Of a stretch of DNA of 58,693 bases, positions 52,209 to 58,693 are shown piece after piece. The position numbers and the translations under genes are program-made. This DNA is from Streptomyces sp. ISL-87 (GTDB taxonomy: Bacteria; Actinomycetota; Actinomycetes; Streptomycetales; Streptomycetaceae). Each line of letters begins with the position of its first letter. Position 1 is the first letter of the stretch. The stretch spans positions 1 to 58,693 of the forward strand of contig NZ_JAGGOY010000037.1 of the NCBI RefSeq assembly GCF_018614095.1, written 5' to 3'. The notes under the pieces are model-generated. The model ran no database searches and had not been told where the DNA came from. It saw nothing but the letters and a program-made list of their open reading frames with translations.

Positions 52209-52904
52209 CTAGGCCGCGGCGGAGCGGGTGTGCACGACCCGGTAGGTGTTGCCGTCCACGGAGGTGGCGACGGCGTTCACGCGCGCCTCGGCCTTCTTGC
52301 GGCCCTCCGGCAGCTTCTCCTCGGGCAGGTTGCGGTGGGCGTCGTACGCCTCCTTGCTGTCCCACTGCGAGTAGGAGACGACGAAGGAGCCCTCGAGGCC
52401 GCGGGCGCGCAGGCCCTTGAGGATGACGAGCGAGCGGAAGCCGGGGGCGTCCACGATGCCGGCCTGGCCGTTGCCGAGGGCGTCGATCAGCTCGGCCTGG
52501 TTCTCCTCGGCGACGCTGAAGACCGCGATGGCCGTGTGGGCGTCCACGTCCGGGCCGATCTCGACGACGCCGCCCTGCGAGGGCTGGGTCAGGACGTGCG
52601 CGACCTCGTTCTGGAGCAGGCGGATCGAGGTGGTGATCTCGCCGAAGACGGGGAGCGTGCGGTGCTTGAACTCCTCGCCGGCGTAGCGCTTCTCGAGGTC
52701 CTCGCCGCTGCGCCACTGGATGAAGTTGGCGGTGCCCGGGCTGTCGACGCCCGCGTGAACGGTGCTGGACATCCAGCCCTCGTAGGTCGCCGCGTCGACG
52801 ATCTTCGTCATCTCCTGGATCAGGCTGTCCTGCTTCTCAGGCGCGTCGGTGGTGAAGAGGTTGAGAACGGTGAGGTGCTTGTCCTCGATGGAGATGGTGG
52901 GCAT
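52209..52904 (-). CDS. two-domain antibiotic-biosynthesis monooxygenase (ABM), possible B-ring oxygenase
   Basis: A 231-aa protein of two ABM ferredoxin-like halves: the first (1-105) with VNLFTT-like strand LTVLNLFTTDAPEKQDSL and SSTVHAGVDSPGTANFIQWR, the second (118-225) with HTAIAVFSVAEENQAELIDA and RSLVILKGLRARG plus SYSQWDSKEAYDAHR. Single-domain ABMs oxidise anthrones; two-domain forms of this length in angucycline clusters include JadG, GilOII and AlpJ, which open or contract ring B. If this is an AlpJ relative the core becomes a benzofluorene. GAAGGATC precedes the ATG. Confidence 0.8.
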   Translation of the reverse strand: MPTISIEDKHLTVLNLFTTDAPEKQDSLIQEMTKIVDAATYEGWMSSTVHAGVDSPGTANFIQWRSGEDLEKRYAGEEFKHRTLPVFGEITTSIRLLQNEVAHVLTQPSQGGVVEIGPDVDAHTAIAVFSVAEENQAELIDALGNGQAGIVDAPGFRSLVILKGLRARGLEGSFVVSYSQWDSKEAYDAHRNLPEEKLPEGRKKAEARVNAVATSVDGNTYRVVHTRSAAA

Positions 52905-52952
52905 GATCCTTCGCTTCCTTTGAGGTGACAGGTGTGCGGGACGGAGCGCGCG

Positions 52953-54425
52953 TCAGTTCGCGGGACCGAACCAGCGGTTGAGGGTGTCGGTGAGGGCTTC
53001 GGAGCCGGCGCCGGAGGGCGCGACCCAGGCGACGTAGCCGTCGGGGCGCACGAGGATGCCGTCCACGGGGGCGTCGCAGTCGATCTGGTCGGCGGCGACC
53101 ACGTCGACGCGGTCGGCCCAGCCGGCGGCCGCCTCGCGCAGGCCGTGGTCGCCGCCGAGCTCCAGGAGCACGGCGCGGCCGGCGTTCAGCAGCGTGAAGG
53201 CGGAGGTCTTCTCGCCGTCGACGACCAGGTCGCGGTCCGGCAGGCGCCGGCCGACCAGCGGGTGGTCCACGCCGCCGAGGTCGTGGCGGATGTCCAGGCC
53301 GGTGACCATGCCGACGAGGTGGCGCTTGACGGAGTCGTAGTTCTCCACCAGCTCGCCGAAGACCTCGCGCATCGGGGTGATCTCGTCACCGCCGAGGTAG
53401 AGGATCCGCTGGGCGAGGGTGTTGGTCAGGATGCGGGCGCCGACCGGGTGCCGCTCGGCGTGGTACGTGTCGAGCAGGCCCTGGGGCGCCTGGCCCTTGA
53501 TGTCCAGCGCCAGCTTCCAGCCGAGGTTGACGGCGTCCTGGACGCCCGCGCTCATGCCCTGCGCGCCGATGGGCAGGTGGATGTGCGCGGCGTCGCCGGC
53601 GAGGAAGATCCGGCCGTTGCGGTACGCGGCGGCCTGGCGGCTGACGTCGGTGGTCGAGCTGACCCACAGCGGCGTCGCGCCGCTGATGTCCTCGCCCGAC
53701 AGCCGCTGGAAGGCCTCGGCGACCTCCTCGAAGGTGATCGGGTCCGGGCTGGTGCGCAGCGGCTCGTCGCGGTCGAAGTAGATGATGCGGCTGCGGTCCG
53801 GGCCCATCGGGATGACCATGACCATGCCGCCGGGCACGCGCTCGCCGCTGAAGCGGGGGCGCAGCTGGATGCCGGCGACGTCCGCGAAGCGCAGCTCCAG
53901 CGTCGGCTCGGTGCCCGGGAAGTCGATCCCGGCGAGCTTGCGCACGATGCTGCGGGCTCCGTCGCAGCCCACGACGTGGCGGGCCCGCAGCCGGACGGGG
54001 CCGTCGGCGCCCTCGGCGAGGACCGTCACACCCTCGTCGTCGGACTCCAGGCCGGTGACCTCGACGCCGCGGCGCACCTCGGCGCCCAGCTGCTGGGCCC
54101 AGCCGCCGAGGATGCCCTCGGTGCGGGCCTGCGGGATGCCGCGGGCTCCGTACGAACCGCCTTCGAGCACCTGGTAGTCGAGGGGCACGCCGCCGAAGTG
54201 GCCGAAGGGGATGACACCCACTTCGCCGAAACGGGCGATGAGGCCGCGCTGGTCGAATTCCTCGATGGTCCGTGCGGAGAATCCGAGGGCCCGCGACTGC
54301 TGCATCGGCTCGGCGAGCTTGTCAAGCACGGTCACCGAGACTCCATTGAGCCTCAATTCACCCGCGAGCATAAGTCCGGTGGGACCGGCCCCCACTACGA
54401 CGACGTCCACATCAAAGGAGTTCAT
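52953..54425 (-). CDS. FAD-dependent aromatic polyketide monooxygenase 6
   Basis: A 490-aa PHBH-fold hydroxylase of the PgaE/JadH subtype: GAGPTGLMLAGEL from residue 12, QSRALGFSARTIEEFDQRGL near 44, CDGARSIVRKLAGIDFPG near 160, GDAAHIHLPIGAQGMSAG near 285, C-terminus LNRWFGPAN. It is the closest in pattern to monooxygenase 3. Being next to the ABM oxygenase and the minimal PKS, it is the best candidate for the C-12/C-12b hydroxylation of prejadomycin. GAGG precedes the ATG at 54425; it leads a unit with the ABM gene. Confidence 0.9.
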   Translation of the reverse strand: MNSFDVDVVVVGAGPTGLMLAGELRLNGVSVTVLDKLAEPMQQSRALGFSARTIEEFDQRGLIARFGEVGVIPFGHFGGVPLDYQVLEGGSYGARGIPQARTEGILGGWAQQLGAEVRRGVEVTGLESDDEGVTVLAEGADGPVRLRARHVVGCDGARSIVRKLAGIDFPGTEPTLELRFADVAGIQLRPRFSGERVPGGMVMVIPMGPDRSRIIYFDRDEPLRTSPDPITFEEVAEAFQRLSGEDISGATPLWVSSTTDVSRQAAAYRNGRIFLAGDAAHIHLPIGAQGMSAGVQDAVNLGWKLALDIKGQAPQGLLDTYHAERHPVGARILTNTLAQRILYLGGDEITPMREVFGELVENYDSVKRHLVGMVTGLDIRHDLGGVDHPLVGRRLPDRDLVVDGEKTSAFTLLNAGRAVLLELGGDHGLREAAAGWADRVDVVAADQIDCDAPVDGILVRPDGYVAWVAPSGAGSEALTDTLNRWFGPAN

Positions 54426-54593
54426 TTGCCCTCTTCCCACTGGTGTTCGGCCAGTATTGCGAGGGCGCTCGACGGCCGTAAATAGGCATCAGTGCAGGCC
54501 TTGGACAATAAATGCCAGAAAAACGTCGGGTACGTCAGATCTTTGACAATCGGGCTTGCCGCGGGAGGTGCCGGAGACTGCATTCTCACAGGT

Positions 54594-55076
54594 ATGACCT
54601 TCAACCAAATCTCCGATGAATCCGCGACCGAATCTGCGGCGGAATCCCGCGCTCAGGTCGCGGCCCTGCTCGACCGCTACCTCCTCTCGCTCGACGACGA
54701 GGAGCTCGACGCCGCCTGGGCGGAAGAGCTGTTCACGAAGGACGCGGTCGTCGCGTTCCCGATGAACCAGCACGAGGGCATCGCGGGCATGCCCGAGTAC
54801 CACAGCACGGCGCTCTCGGCGTTCGCGGCCACCCAGCACCTCGGCTCCTCGGCCGTGGTCGTGCTGGACGGCGACCGGGCCTCGCTGCGCGCCAACCTGA
54901 TCTCCACGCACGTGCACCACGCACGGCATGCGCGCCCCCAGGGGGACCTGCCGCCGATCTTCGCCACGGGTACGTTCGTCAACGGCGAGGCCCGCCGCAC
55001 CGAGCGGGGGTGGCGGCTGACGCTGCTGTCCTTCCGGCTGCTGTGGGCGGACGGCAGCCCGGCACCGGCGGCGTGA
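54594..55076 (+). CDS. SnoaL-like NTF2-fold protein
   Basis: A 160-aa alpha+beta cone protein of the SnoaL_4 type. RAQVAALLDRYLLSLDDEEL near 20, DAAWAEELFTKDAVVAFP near 42 and TGTFVNGEARRTERGWRL near 120 mark the fold. Members act as cyclases, hydroxylases or isomerases on aromatic polyketides. Only AGG precedes the ATG at 54594, so translation may be weak or leaderless; an in-frame GTG/ATG does not occur closer. It diverges from monooxygenase 6 across a 168-bp promoter gap. Confidence 0.75.
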   Translation: MTFNQISDESATESAAESRAQVAALLDRYLLSLDDEELDAAWAEELFTKDAVVAFPMNQHEGIAGMPEYHSTALSAFAATQHLGSSAVVVLDGDRASLRANLISTHVHHARHARPQGDLPPIFATGTFVNGEARRTERGWRLTLLSFRLLWADGSPAPAA

Positions 55077-55097
55077 GCGCCCGATACCGGAGACCAA

Positions 55098-55140
55098 CGC
55101 GTGCGGCGGCGCCGAGGGGTTCCCGGCGCCGCCGCACGCG
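55098..55140 (+). terminator. 16-bp hairpin terminator after the SnoaL-like gene
   Basis: CGCGTGCGGCGGCGCC (55098-55113) pairs exactly with GGCGCCGCCGCACGCG (55125-55140), loop of 11 bases, 21 bp after the stop. Confidence 0.88.
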
Positions 55141-55153
55141 TGTCCGCGGTTGT

Positions 55154-55230
55154 CGTGGCTCGTGGCTCGTGGCTCACGGTTCGTGGCTCGTGGCTCGTGG
55201 CTCGTGGCTCACGGTTCGTGGCTCACGGTT
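55154..55230. repeat. 7-bp microsatellite, CGTGGCT / CACGGTT
   Basis: Eleven head-to-tail heptamers: eight CGTGGCT and three CACGGTT (units 4, 9 and 11). The two forms differ at three positions and alternate in blocks. The array ends 7 bp from the stop of the minus-strand PPOX gene. It is not translated in any frame I would accept. Confidence 0.88.
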
Positions 55231-55237
55231 CGCTGTC

Positions 55238-55657
55238 TCAGGTGTTGAGGCTGAGCACCTTGTCCACGGCGATCTCGATGACCACCCGGCCGGGCGGGTT
55301 GGGCGGAGCGGACCAGTAGCGCTTGGCGTACAGCTTCGCCCCCAGGACGATCCGCGCGGGATCCTCCACGACCGTGGCGGTGCCTTCGAGCGTGACCCAG
55401 GTGAAGTCCTGCACCTGGCAGAGCGCCACCCGGCTGCCCGGGGCGGCCAGCAGGTTCCTCGCCTTGCGCGAGGAGGCGACCGTCATGACCCGGGCGAGGC
55501 CGGCCGCGACGTCCCAGGTGAACCGTACGGGCGCCACGTGGAGCGTGCCGTCGGGCCTGATCGTGGTGAACGCGGCGACGTACTGCGCGTCGTTCAGGAA
55601 CGCCTCGACCGAGGGGGACACCGTCAAGGCGGCCGGACGCTGCTTCGACAGCGACAT
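55238..55657 (-). CDS. PPOX-class FMN/F420-binding split-barrel protein
   Basis: A 139-aa pyridoxamine-5'-phosphate-oxidase-like split barrel: QYVAAFTTIRPDGTLHVAPV near 26, VMTVASSRKARNLLAAPGSR near 57, TWVTLEGTATVVEDP near 85 and a C-terminal VVIEIAVDKVLSLNT. The motif (S)SRKARNLxxxPR is that of F420- or FMN-dependent PPOX reductases common in actinomycetes. It could reduce a quinone or hydrazone intermediate. ATG 55657 is chosen because AAGGACT lies about 10 bp upstream; ATG 55690 in frame is the alternative. Confidence 0.72.
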   Translation of the reverse strand: MSLSKQRPAALTVSPSVEAFLNDAQYVAAFTTIRPDGTLHVAPVRFTWDVAAGLARVMTVASSRKARNLLAAPGSRVALCQVQDFTWVTLEGTATVVEDPARIVLGAKLYAKRYWSAPPNPPGRVVIEIAVDKVLSLNT

Positions 55658-55832
55658 CGTGTGTGAGTCCTTACTTCCGCTGGGTGCCATGGGGCTTTCG
55701 CCGGGACCAGGGAAAAACTGTCCGGGCCCGGGGCACGCAGCGTGGCAAAGTGCGCTCGACCCTCACTGGAAAAGCACTCGGCGACCGGTCGAGCCCCATC
55801 GGGCCGCCGGTCACCGCCGGTCACCGCCGGAT

Positions 55833-55973
55833 TCAGTCGATGCTGCGGACGATGGTGAATTCGGCGTCGTCCTCGTCCGCACCGGCCAGCCGCAGCGGCG
55901 GCGCGGCCCCCACGGGAACCATTCCGAACACGGCCGCTTCGATTTCCCGGAACTCTTCCCTGCCGTGGTCCAT
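55833..55973 (-). CDS. 46-aa acidic peptide with consensus ribosome binding site
   Basis: A short ORF starting at ATG 55973 behind AAGGAGG. The N-terminal half is charged (MDHGREEFREIEAAVFG), followed by MVPVGAAPPLRLAG and an acidic end ADEDDAEFTIVRSID. There is no cysteine and no signal peptide. It lies 35 bp downstream of the condensation-domain gene, in the same direction. It could be an MbtH-like accessory by position, but it lacks the MbtH tryptophan motifs; a precursor or carrier peptide is also possible. Function unknown. Confidence 0.55.
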   Translation of the reverse strand: MDHGREEFREIEAAVFGMVPVGAAPPLRLAGADEDDAEFTIVRSID

Positions 55974-56008
55974 GGGGCGCCTCCTTCGTGGTCGGTCGCC
56001 CCAAGGTG

Positions 56009-57568
56009 TCAATATTCGCTCGTGCCCCGGTCGACGACGGGTCGCCCGCCGATCGAATGCGGGCGGCGCCGGGAGGCGTTCTCGTCCGCGGTGCACCGCC
56101 GCTTCGCGACGCGCGGCGGCTCGTCCCCGTCCAGGGCGGCCAGTACGTCGGCCACGCTCGTGGTCTCCCCGGTGGCGGGCAGGTGGCGCAGCAGCCGGGC
56201 GCACTGGCCGACCAGCAGCTCCGCGTCGGCGTCGGAGATCCGGGCCCGGTCGTGGACGGCGGCCAGCGTCAGCGAGCCGTCGGCGCCGCGGTGGGCGAGC
56301 AGGGCGACGGGGAACACGGTGTGCGCGCCGCTCGCGTGCACGGCGTCGAAGCGGACACCGGTGCCGGCGAGATCGGTCCGCAGGTCCACCGGCGGGCGCG
56401 GGGTGCTCTCCACGGCGACCATGCTGTCCAGCAGCTTCCCGCCCGTCGCGCGGCCGGTCCACTCGTGGATCTGCCCGGTGGAGACCCATTCGTAGGCGGC
56501 CATGTCCAGCGCCCGGTCCCGCAGTTCCGTCAGCAGGCGGCCCATCCGGTGCGCGGGGTCGACCAGGACGGCCATCGGCAGGCAGTTGCGCATCGGACCC
56601 AGCAGCCGCTCGACGGCGTCCAGGGCGATGCCGCGGCCCGAGACGGTCACGCCGAAGCCCACCGGCGCGGGCCCGTCCACCCCGGCCGCGCGGTACAGCA
56701 GCAGCGCCCAGACGGCCTGGAGCGCGCTGGAGTCGGGCAGGGCCCTGGCGGCGGCCCAGCGGTGCAGCCGGTTGGCCTCGGCGCCGCTCAGCCATGCCTC
56801 GGCACGGCCGCACCCGCTCTCCCGGGTGTCGGGGCCGGGCTGGGCGGGCAGCAGGGCGGGCGCGCCCTCGGGCACGGCCCGGGTCCAGAAGTCCCGTGCC
56901 GGGGCGGCGTCCTGGCGCTCCAGCCAGCGCGCCCAGTCGCGGATGTCGGGCCTGCGCTCGCCGCCGGGCAGTACGCCGTCGGCGAGGTAGGCCCGGCAGA
57001 ACTCCTCCAGGAGCACGAACACGCTCCAGGCGTCGAGGAGTCCGTGGTGGAAGGTGAGCAGCACGCGTGTGGCGGCCGGGGCGCTGCCGAGTACGGCGGG
57101 GGACGCGGCGGAGTGGCCGGGATCGGCGGCGAAGTCGACGAGCGTGACGCGCAGCGGGCCAGGGCGGCGCACGTCGAAGCCGCGCAGCCGGTCCTGCTCC
57201 AGGAGTTCGTCCCAGTCGACGGTGCCGGCCGGGTGGCGCACCACCTCGGGGCGGGCGTGGTCGTGGAACACGACGCGCGGATCCGGCTCGTAGTCGAAGG
57301 CGGCGCGCAGCACGGTCTCGCGGTCGACGACGGACTGCCAGGCGGCGGTGAACCGCTCGGTGTCCAGCGGGCCGCGCCAGCACCACGAGAACTGCTCGAT
57401 GTGCCGCCCGCTGCCCGGGTGCGCGAGGAAGTCGAGCAGCAGGTCGTGCTGCTGCCGGGTCACCGGGATGGACGGCTGCGCCGGGCGGCCGGACGAGGCG
57501 GCCCGGGCGGAGGCGGCGTTGCGGCCCAAACGGCCCCGTACGGGACGTCGGCGGCTCGGCCTGGCCAT
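56009..57568 (-). CDS. free-standing NRPS condensation-domain protein
   Basis: A 519-aa protein made of one condensation domain (about 30-470) with a basic N-terminus and a charged tail. The catalytic motif HHxxxD is FHHGLLDAWS with His174, His175 and Asp179; TRQQHDLLL near 37 is motif C1, FDVRRPGPLRVTLV near 130 is motif C2/3, and MRNCLPMAVLVDP near 330 fits C5. No adenylation or carrier domain lies nearby. It might form an ester or amide bond using the polyketide ACP or a carrier encoded elsewhere. AAGGAGG precedes the ATG. Confidence 0.8.
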   Translation of the reverse strand: MARPSRRRPVRGRLGRNAASARAASSGRPAQPSIPVTRQQHDLLLDFLAHPGSGRHIEQFSWCWRGPLDTERFTAAWQSVVDRETVLRAAFDYEPDPRVVFHDHARPEVVRHPAGTVDWDELLEQDRLRGFDVRRPGPLRVTLVDFAADPGHSAASPAVLGSAPAATRVLLTFHHGLLDAWSVFVLLEEFCRAYLADGVLPGGERRPDIRDWARWLERQDAAPARDFWTRAVPEGAPALLPAQPGPDTRESGCGRAEAWLSGAEANRLHRWAAARALPDSSALQAVWALLLYRAAGVDGPAPVGFGVTVSGRGIALDAVERLLGPMRNCLPMAVLVDPAHRMGRLLTELRDRALDMAAYEWVSTGQIHEWTGRATGGKLLDSMVAVESTPRPPVDLRTDLAGTGVRFDAVHASGAHTVFPVALLAHRGADGSLTLAAVHDRARISDADAELLVGQCARLLRHLPATGETTSVADVLAALDGDEPPRVAKRRCTADENASRRRPHSIGGRPVVDRGTSEY

Positions 57569-57797
57569 GGGTCGCCTCCTTGGGTCGCTCGCTGCTTCCT
57601 CCTGTACGGGCCCCGTCGGTCACGGGTGCCCTCGGGGGGCGGAGCGGCGTGCCCGAGGGCGCGGTACTCCCTGGCCCATCGTGGAAGAGCGTGCTGCCAG
57701 ATCCCTGACGGGGGGCTGATACGGCTCGGGATCCGGCGGGGAACGCCTCGGGAGCGGCCTCAGCCGCAGGTGGGGCGCCCGGGCGGGGTGCCGGTGC
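57569..57797. promoter_or_regulatory. gap between PPTase and condensation-domain gene
   Basis: A 229-bp intergenic stretch between two minus-strand genes. It presumably holds the promoter for the condensation-domain gene. I see no gene and no strong hairpin. Confidence 0.35.
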
Positions 57798-58607
57798 TCA
57801 GTCCGTCGGCCGGCTCATCGCGGAGAGGAACCCCCGGTCGAGCATGGTCTCCACCGACGTGTCGCCCGCGGTGTTCAGCCCCGCGTCGTGGCAGGCCACG
57901 CTGAGCAGGTAACGGCCCATGACCGGGTGGGTGGCGAAGCCCCACTCGCCGCGCGTGGCGGAGCTGCCGTCGGGGGCGCGCAGCCGGCCGCCCCGGCTGA
58001 AGCCGAACTCCTTGAAGCCGAGCCGCAGTCCCTGGCCGAGCGCCTTGCTGTAGGCCTCCTTGAGCGTCCAGAGCCGCAGTGCGTGGGCGACCCGCTCGCT
58101 CTCGGGCAGCTCGGCGAGCTCCTGGGCCTCGGTCGGCGTGAGGATGCGCGTCTCCAGCAGCTCCAGGGGTACGTGGCGGTCGGCGAGCTCCACGTCCACC
58201 CCGATCCGGCCGGTGCGGCTGAGCCCTACGGCCATCAGCTCGCCGGTGTGGGTCAGGCTCAGCTCGAGCTGGTCGAAGCCGCGCAGGTACGGGCGTCCGC
58301 CCAGCCGGTAGGCGAGGTCGAGGTACTCGGGTGTGGTGCCCAGGGCCGTGGCGGCCATGTACTTGATGAACAGCCGGGCGGCCGCGAACCGGTAGCGCAC
58401 GGCGGCGTCGGGGGTACGGCGGTAGCGGTCCCAGTCGTGGCCGAGCAGCTCCCGCAGCCGGGGGTTGGTGAGCACGCTGGGCAGCCACTCGCCCCAGGTC
58501 GTGTAGACCACCGCGTTGCCGAGCTGCGACAGGTTCTCCCGCACCCCCTGCCAGGGACCGGTCGGCCGCGGCACGTGAAGAGGCACGGCACATGTCACCT
58601 GGTCCAT
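57798..58607 (-). CDS. Sfp-type 4'-phosphopantetheinyl transferase
   Basis: A 269-aa PPTase of the Sfp class: IGVDVEL at 135-141 (Asp138 and Glu140 bind magnesium), LWTLKEAYSKALGQGL at 179-194 (Trp180, Lys183, Glu184), and the N-terminal RYRFAAARLFIKYMAA near 71-86. It transfers phosphopantetheine from CoA to the serine of carrier proteins such as the ACP of this cluster. Length is normal for the class. GGGAGACG precedes the ATG at 58607. No gene is visible from 58608 to the right edge. Confidence 0.9.
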   Translation of the reverse strand: MDQVTCAVPLHVPRPTGPWQGVRENLSQLGNAVVYTTWGEWLPSVLTNPRLRELLGHDWDRYRRTPDAAVRYRFAAARLFIKYMAATALGTTPEYLDLAYRLGGRPYLRGFDQLELSLTHTGELMAVGLSRTGRIGVDVELADRHVPLELLETRILTPTEAQELAELPESERVAHALRLWTLKEAYSKALGQGLRLGFKEFGFSRGGRLRAPDGSSATRGEWGFATHPVMGRYLLSVACHDAGLNTAGDTSVETMLDRGFLSAMSRPTD

Positions 58608-58693
58608 CGTCGTCTCCCTGCGTGTAGTCCCGCCCGGCCCGCCTCGCGGGGGTCGGGCTGCGATAAGCCGGGGCTGCGTCCGAACGGGCGCTG

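Noticed and set aside
55154..55230. Regulatory binding-site array for a direct-repeat activator (SARP)
   Set aside because: SARP sites are spaced 11 or 22 bp and lie upstream of genes; these 7-bp units lie behind a stop codon and between converging genes, more like slippage repeats.

Overview
The window is very GC-rich with codon use, start/stop-overlap operons and gene families (DUF6059, LCP proteins, ActIII-type ketoreductase, type II PKS) typical of a Streptomyces chromosome. About 7.6-58.6 kb looks like one large biosynthetic gene cluster; it probably continues past the right edge.

Left flank (1-7.5 kb): gene remnants, three MarR-type regulators (one divergent from a quinone-oxidoreductase-like enzyme with a palindromic operator between them), two opposed IS5-family transposase tails, a truncated flavin monooxygenase, a Tat-exported N,N-dimethylformamidase-like protein and an LCP cell-wall transferase. 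This looks like ordinary accessory chromosome.

Cluster, left arm (7.6-23.8 kb): cupin, DUF6059, two SDR reductases, three FAD monooxygenases and an alpha/beta hydrolase (tailoring); a CreD/CreE-type pair that should make nitrite from aspartate, headed by a 66-codon ORF with a consensus Shine-Dalgarno; a minisatellite array; a secreted neocarzinostatin-family apoprotein; a 14-TM exporter; and a ParB/StrR-like regulator. A scar of mobile DNA (23.8-25.6 kb: integrase piece, TPR-regulator piece, IS110 piece fused to a NUDIX gene) divides the cluster.

Cluster, centre (25.7-42.5 kb): an atypical JadR1-like response regulator; then a long, tightly packed minus-strand series that reads, in transcription order, inositol-phosphate-synthase-like, EboC, sugar-phosphate isomerase, EboA, EboB, EboE, EboF, ferredoxin, a 644-aa unknown, amidase, glutamine-synthetase-like, adenylosuccinate-lyase-like and GNAT. 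The last six correspond to the hydrazine module known from fosfazinomycin and kinamycin. Upstream sits a secreted ScyD/ScyE-like beta-propeller protein. Ebo plus ScyE is the pair used in cyanobacteria to move the scytonemin monomer to, and process it in, the periplasm; its physical fusion to a hydrazine-forming module and an aromatic polyketide cluster is the most remarkable point here.

Cluster, right arm (42.7-58.6 kb): an O-methyltransferase homologue with an altered SAM motif (candidate AlpH-type hydrazine-coupling enzyme), three more FAD monooxygenases, aromatase/cyclase, ketoreductase, ACP, KS-beta, KS-alpha, second-ring cyclase, a two-domain ABM monooxygenase, SnoaL-like and PPOX-like proteins, a 46-aa peptide, a free-standing NRPS condensation-domain protein and an Sfp-type phosphopantetheinyl transferase.

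Working model (inference): a reduced angucycline decaketide is oxidatively rearranged, a separately built acetylhydrazine/glutamylhydrazine unit is attached, as in kinamycin-type diazofluorenes, and maturation or export uses the Ebo/ScyE-like envelope route, with the apoprotein and exporter as candidate self-protection. Short tandem repeats of 6, 7, 8, 9, 45 and about 50 bp lie next to or inside many of these genes.
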